Assembly (NCBI GenBank): GCA_001970855.1
Contig: LSSN01005216.1
Span: 1 to 13,800 of the forward strand
Length of the DNA stretch: 13,800 nt
Direction: 5' to 3'
Origin: Smittium culicis
Lineage: Eukaryota > Kickxellomycota > Harpellomycetes > Harpellales > Legeriomycetaceae
Shown here: one piece after another, positions 9,817 to 13,800 of the stretch
Position numbering within the stretch: the stretch's first letter is position 1
Layout: each line of letters starts with the position of its first letter
Program-made: the position numbers and the translations under genes
Notes under the pieces: generated by a model
Told to the model about the DNA's origin: nothing
What the model saw: only the letters and a program-made list of their open reading frames with translations
Databases searched by the model: none

Positions 9817-10452
9817 TTTTTTTTTATTCATGGAATTTTATTGGTACGATAACAATATTAGAAACTAATCAGTAAAGCAAACCAAAAAAATATTAAATCT
9901 GGTTAAGGCATAAAAAAAACTAATATTGTAATACTAATAAATTCCTCTTTCGGTAACCGGCCGCGTAATTAAAGAGAAATGGGATCAATATACCATCCGA
10001 AAGATTTACCCAGGAATTGCATCAAGTAGTCTGGATTGCTGAAGTTCCAAGCAGTGATAGAATTAAGCTCATTCCAACAAAATTGATTTTTTTGAGATCA
10101 TTGAGCTTCTAGTCAGAGCCTATATCTAACAAGATTTTATATTAAACAGAATCCTACCCAATATTGGCAATGATCGACCTGACTCTCCTAAAACAAGCTG
10201 CTATACGGCTGAGATCATTATTGCTGTCGAAAGCTGGAATTGTGTGCTGAGATTGTTCCAGAATGTTTTGAACGAATCGGTTCCTCATGTTTCTAGATGT
10301 TCCTCGCTCAGAATAACTGTCGTATGCAAAACTAACGTCTCTAGAACAATCACTATACTATGATAGTCTAAGGCTGAGCGAAATTTTAGTATAGCGCACT
10401 TCAAAAACTACACTTCATAAACCTCTAAACCACGACCAGTTATTTCATCCAT
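9817..10452 (-). pseudogene. Retrocopy unit 2: processed pseudogene with 3' UTR and poly(A)
   Basis: The minus-strand copy begins with ATG at 10450-10452 (MDEITGRGLEVYEV), has an in-frame TAG, and continues as FLKCAILKFRSALDYHS to a TGA near 10286. It then shifts frame to RNMRNRFVQNILEQSQ and SRIAACFRRVRSII, ending at TAG 10154-10156. A 3' untranslated region of about 315 bases follows, with AATAAA (9837-9842) and a nine-A tail (9817-9825). One nonsense codon, one frameshift, no introns and a poly(A) tail make it a processed pseudogene of a protein of about 115-120 residues. The final peptide and stop are shared with unit 1, which confirms the frame. I do not recognise the protein family. An alternative is the 3' end of an autonomous retroelement, but no RT or integrase motif is visible. 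Confidence 0.65.
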
Positions 10453-11945
10453 ATGAGAGTGGGTTTCTTATTTTTAATTTTATTTTGCTAAAGAATTTGC
10501 TTTGTATATGAAATCCTCTAAAAAATAATATCTAATGAATTATCTGGAATGTATATTTTATGTATGTAATTTAAATTGGTAAATTGAAAGCTATTAAAAA
10601 TAATTCTGCAACACATAAATTTCCTATATAACTATTTTCAGTAAAAGTTGCTTTTATGAAATTATAATTAGTTGTAAAATTTTCTTTAAATGTTAATTAT
10701 TTATAAAAATGTTTTGGTGAGTTAGCTAAAAAAATTAAATCCTTTGAAGGTAGGAGTATTAACAAATTGCATGATTTTTTAAATAATATTTTTCCAAAGC
10801 AAAAGGTATGTATACAAGTTTAATATAAAAAAATAAAGTGATATAACTTTGATTATATTGGCAGAAGATTTTTATAATAAAAAATTGGTAATGCTGCTAT
10901 AATTTGTAAATTACTATAACTTTATTTTAAAATTTTTTTTTACACACAAGAATAGTTTTTTAGGGTACAAAAAGAATCAAAAACAAATTCTAATTACCAT
11001 TCCATTCATAGCTCTTTAAAGATATATTGTATACAAATAATACGTGATCATTATTTCCTGTAAAATAAATTTATTGTGGATCATTAAAATCTGAAATAGC
11101 CATAAAAATTTAATTTAAATATTTCGATAGATTAACAATTAGTTTTATTAAACATAGACTACTATACTTGTATCAATACAGTAGCAGATGTATTAATAAT
11201 AATAATAATAATAACAATCAATTTAAATTGATGTTTATTTTATTGAGTTAATTCAATGGCATTCGTGATAGATTACAAAAAGTAACATACTAAAAAGTAC
11301 CCTTTTCAACTTTTTGGGTGATAATACATTAAAGATAAGGTACGATTTGGTAAATGACAATAAAAGTTATATAATAGTCTGAATATAAAAACTTATACTG
11401 GGCAATAATAAAGATAACCGAAAAGTAAAATGGGGTTGTTAAGGAATAATATAGCTTAATTCTTAAGAAATGTGCTTTGGGTGAATGCTAATATAAAAAT
11501 GAAGGAATATAATTAGAAAAAATTAAATGTGATTATAAAGAGCAAAGGTGACATAAAATTTCTAAAAAATAAAAATTGATAAAAGTAAGGACAAATAGAA
11601 GTAAGATTTTTTATTATCTACAATATATCCCATTTTATTTGTGTTGAAATATATCTTCCTAATAAAAAAAAAAAAAAAACCTACAATAAATCCAGAGTTT
11701 ATAAAAGTGAATATGGATAAAAGAAACTAGGGGCAGCTTTTTCGGATAAATAATAAAAGAAAATATGAGTAAGATATCTTTTCAAAAGTTTAAAAATGAG
11801 AATGTTATAAATCTGGAAAAAAACGTATTATTTAGAAATAGATTAAATTGAAATGATTAGTATATTGAATAAAAAGACAGGAAAAGTGCTAAATCAAGAA
11901 TGTATAAAAATACCTTTTTATAAATAAAAGATTATTAAATAACTT
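10453..11945. other. AT-rich spacer downstream of CRIPT
   Basis: No gene that I can support. From about 11420 to 11940 the plus strand is markedly purine-rich, with several A runs. Short open stretches there (for example from ATG 11764) have no recognisable motif. The end adjoining 11946 should contain the CRIPT 3' untranslated region, although no clean AATAAA is seen on the minus strand close to the stop. Confidence 0.5.
11192..11214. repeat. TAA/ATA trinucleotide microsatellite
   Basis: About seven perfect trinucleotide copies, followed directly by the 16-bp perfect palindrome ATCAATTTAAATTGAT at 11217-11232. Confidence 0.85.
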
Positions 11946-12689
11946 TCATTTTGCAGACATTTTATATTTGAAAGTGTCGAGAATTTGAGCTCCACACATT
12001 GCGCAGATACCCTTTTTGTAAGCACAAGCTAAAAAATTATCGAAGAAATAATATTATAGTAGTTTATTTGTAAGTGCTATAAATAGACAATGGATTGTAA
12101 ATATATTATGAAACACATACTGTTGCAATATTTCGAATGTTGTTGATGAAGAGCTGAATTGCATGATTTACATTTATTTTTATATGGATTAAAGCGAGAT
12201 GAACTTGGATTCGATAACAATTTATTGACTGTAATTTTCCGTACAGGCCCAGCTAGATAATATTAATAAAAAAAGAAGTTTTATTAAGATATTCATGAAT
12301 CGGATAGGATAAAAGGCGATAAATGAGAAGAAATAAGAATAGGAAAAACATAGAGAAAACACTAGTAAATAGTTAATATCGGTTCTTAATAGTAAGCTCG
12401 AAAAATTTGTGAGCTGAGAAATAAATTGATAAAAATTAATCAATAGAAAATTGAATAATTAAAATCAATATCAAGATTGGAAATTAATGAATTATAGAAT
12501 TGAAGTAAATAATTACTGTTGGAATCTTTGAATGGGCTCGGAATCGCAATCTTTGTTAACTTCTTCTCGCCTATAAGGCAATGTATATAAGGGCTTAGGT
12601 ATAGATGACTATTTAAAATTGAGAGATTTAAAAGAAATCATATTACAGTTGTGTTTTTTGGTTAAAGCCTTACATTTTTTACAGACCAT
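11946..12689 (-). CDS. CRIPT: CRIPT family zinc-binding protein, four exons
   Basis: Exons on the minus strand: 12674-12689, 12517-12570, 12121-12252 and 11946-12028. The introns are 103, 264 and 92 bp, all GT-AG and all in phase 1 (donors GTAAGG, GTAATT, GTATGT; acceptors TTATAG, ATCTAG, TTTTAG). The product is 94 aa, close to the usual length of about 100. It starts MVCKKCEKKLTKIAIP, the family N-terminus, and continues with RFNPYKNKCKSC, HSKYCNTCAYKKGICAMCG and QILDTFKY. Eight cysteines in four CxxC pairs (3/6, 51/54, 66/69, 76/79) match the family's zinc ligands. CRIPT binds PDZ domains of PSD-95-type scaffolds in animals and has been found in the human minor spliceosome. Here the C-terminus is MSAK, without the classical PDZ-binding end. 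The conserved start, joined reading frames and stop make the call strong although no exon exceeds 132 bp. Confidence 0.93.
12253..12516 (-). other. Largest CRIPT intron (intron 2)
   Basis: The intron is 264 bp, more than twice the other introns here, and strongly pyrimidine-rich on the transcribed strand. A 73-codon open stretch lies mostly inside it, rich in Phe, Leu and Ser. I read that as a by-product of the pyrimidine-rich intron, since splicing across it restores the CRIPT frame exactly. Confidence 0.8.
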
Positions 12690-12812
12690 AATTTAGCGTG
12701 GAATAAACTCTTTGAAGGATTTATAGTCTAAGAGCGAAATAAAAACTGCACATAATTATTTTATGCTAAACACTAAAAATTTGAGAAAAACCAAATGCTC
12801 TAATTGGCTAAT

Positions 12813-13291
12813 CTAGAAAACTCGCAATAACAAGAATCTAAAGCCCCATTGGCTGAGGTTCGTGATAATCCTATCCATGACGCTTATTTTAAATCCTTCC
12901 TGGGCAGCAGATAGAATTTGATCCAGAATATGTGCTTTTATTTTGATGGAGCGGAACTCTTCGTATTAAGTTTTTCTTCCCACCATCTTTTCTTTGTTAA
13001 TAAATATATTGAGAAGGTATTCTCGAATAAATATTATTATACAATTAATAACTTTACCTAATTCTAATATCCAAATAGAATTTCTAACAAAAAAAGTTCC
13101 GCTTCCCTTAAGAACATCCGATACAATATCATTTATCCTAGTTATTATTAGCAGGGAGTAAAATTGCTTTGTCAAACAATTACTTTTTATTTTCAAAACC
13201 CAATAGAGTAATAGGATGGTCTAAAACTTTTAAAACTGGAGACTTTTGCCCTTACCATAATAGCACCTTTTAAAAATTCCTTTAGCTTCAT
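12813..13291 (-). CDS. Tentative small spliced gene of unknown function
   Basis: This GC-richer patch reads well on the minus strand as three exons: 13200-13291 (ATG, MKLKEFLKGAIMVRAK...), 13058-13137 (INDIVSDVLKGSGTFFVRNS) and 12813-12958 (EFRSIKIKAHILDQILSAAQ..., ending at TAG). The introns would be 62 and 99 bp, and the phases agree (2, then 1). The first acceptor is strong (CTGCTAATAATAACTAG); the other signals are weaker (donor GTTTTG, acceptor ACGAAG). The product would be 105 aa. No family is recognised. The plus strand also has readable stretches (for example PLAEVRDNPIHDAYFKSFLG at about 12846-12905), so strand and structure are uncertain. The neighbour CRIPT starts about 120 bp downstream on the same strand. 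Confidence 0.3.
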
Positions 13292-13405
13292 TTTACATTT
13301 ATTAATAATAATTTGCAAATTTATTATGGCATTAATTATTATTAAAAAAAATTAATTGTCTATAAATGTTCAATATCAAAATCAATGAAAAGTATAGATA
13401 CAGGG

Positions 13406-13603
13406 TTTTGCATTCTATTTTGCAAAACGGTCTGACTATTTTGCAAAATTCCAAAACAATTTTGCAATAAAAATTTTTTCGCGTCTCGATTTTCGAAATT
13501 ACGTAAGAATTTTCAAAACGATTTTACAATCTGTAATTTCAATTTTGCAAAGCTTTCATTCAATTTTGCAAAGCTCTTATTCGACATTGCAAAGCTGCTC
13601 ATT
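13406..13603. repeat. Degenerate array of TTTTGCA motifs with 21-bp spacing
   Basis: TTTTGCA or one- to two-base variants start at 13406, 13418, 13439, 13460, 13490, 13510, 13522, 13543, 13564 and 13585. Six of nine spacings are 20 or 21 bp; the others are 12, 12 and 30. The last three units share the longer form CAATTTTGCAAAGCT plus a variable end. The core TTTGCAAA is self-complementary. It could be an eroded minisatellite or a cluster of binding sites. A plus-strand open stretch across it shows a seven-residue repeat that simply mirrors the 21-bp period. Confidence 0.7.
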
Positions 13604-13800
13604 TGTGCGTGAAAAAGAAAAATTGAGGCTGCTAAAAATCTCTGCTTTGAAAAATACTTATTTTATAATTTTACCACTAAACTATCTCCTTGTTACTTTT
13701 TCTAAAAAAAATATTTTAGCTATATTTTATTCATAATTATTATTTATCATAAACAAACAGTACGGAGGTGGCAGGTGAAAACACACTCAAAATAAAATAA
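13604..13800. other. AT-rich window end
   Basis: No gene supported. The last 50 bases contain a GC-richer patch (about 13758-13790, GGAGGTGGCAGGTG) that may belong to a feature beyond the window. Confidence 0.4.

Noticed and set aside
10400..10440. tRNA-like A box (TGGTTTAGAGG) at the 5' end of retrocopy unit 2, suggesting a tRNA-derived SINE
   Set aside because: No matching B box at the right distance, and the same bases form part of a protein-coding frame starting with ATG.
12222..12443. 73-codon minus-strand ORF, rich in Phe, Leu and Ser
   Set aside because: It lies mostly in the pyrimidine-rich CRIPT intron 2 and runs into the next exon in the wrong frame.
12513..12727. Exons reading TINPSKSLFHAKLWSVKN and PKPLYTLPYRREEV on the minus strand, as the end of the gene at 12813-13291
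   Set aside because: The same bases in other frames give the CRIPT start MVCKKC and EKKLTKIAIP with correct splice phases and clear homology, which is decisive.
13545..13736. Plus-strand ORF with a seven-residue repeat (LQS...)
   Set aside because: The heptad simply reflects the 21-bp DNA repeat; the remainder has no coding character.
1..13800. CRISPR arrays, bacterial operons, tRNA or rRNA genes
   Set aside because: No spaced identical repeats, Shine-Dalgarno-led gene clusters, cloverleaf-like sequences or rRNA signatures were seen.

Overview
The window is nuclear DNA of an AT-rich eukaryote. Evidence for this is genes split by short GT-AG introns, AATAAA-type polyadenylation signals, a LINE-type reverse transcriptase relic, and retrocopies with poly(A) tails. 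The cellular genes are a CRIPT homologue, an NME6-like nucleoside diphosphate kinase homologue, and two proteins of the sphingomyelin-synthase/PAP2_C family. Together they suggest an animal or close relative with compact introns, possibly a reduced parasite. I cannot name the lineage. Standard stop codons apply: CRIPT ends with TGA exactly where the family normally ends.

Layout: 1-1409 (+) is the 3' part of a decayed non-LTR retrotransposon, GC-richer than its surroundings, with element-like tail sequence to about 1597. 2122-3330 (+) and 5479-6686 (-) are two diverged paralogues of a sphingomyelin-synthase-like membrane protein, arranged tail to tail. Each keeps the full catalytic motif set, and each is broken by single-base frameshifts at different places. 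Between them lies an NME6-like gene (3894-4808, -) of two exons; the second exon carries the catalytic histidine. 6687-8800 is AT-rich and largely featureless. 8803-9377 (-) looks like a heavily decayed reverse-transcriptase C-terminal region. 9398-10452 holds two head-to-tail retrocopies (-) of one polyadenylated transcript; one reaches back to an ATG and the other is 5'-truncated. 10453-11945 is AT-rich spacer. 11946-12689 (-) is a four-exon CRIPT gene with no long uninterrupted reading frame. 12813-13291 is coding-like, probably a small spliced gene on the minus strand, not identified. 13406-13603 is a degenerate array of TTTTGCA motifs, mostly 21 bp apart.

I see no operon-like cooperation between the genes. 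CRIPT is a zinc-binding scaffold/spliceosome-associated protein, the NME6-like protein is probably mitochondrial, and the PAP2_C proteins would act in membrane sphingolipid head-group transfer. The main interest lies in the hidden spliced genes, the paired frameshifted paralogues with a shared C-terminal peptide, and the layered retroposition.
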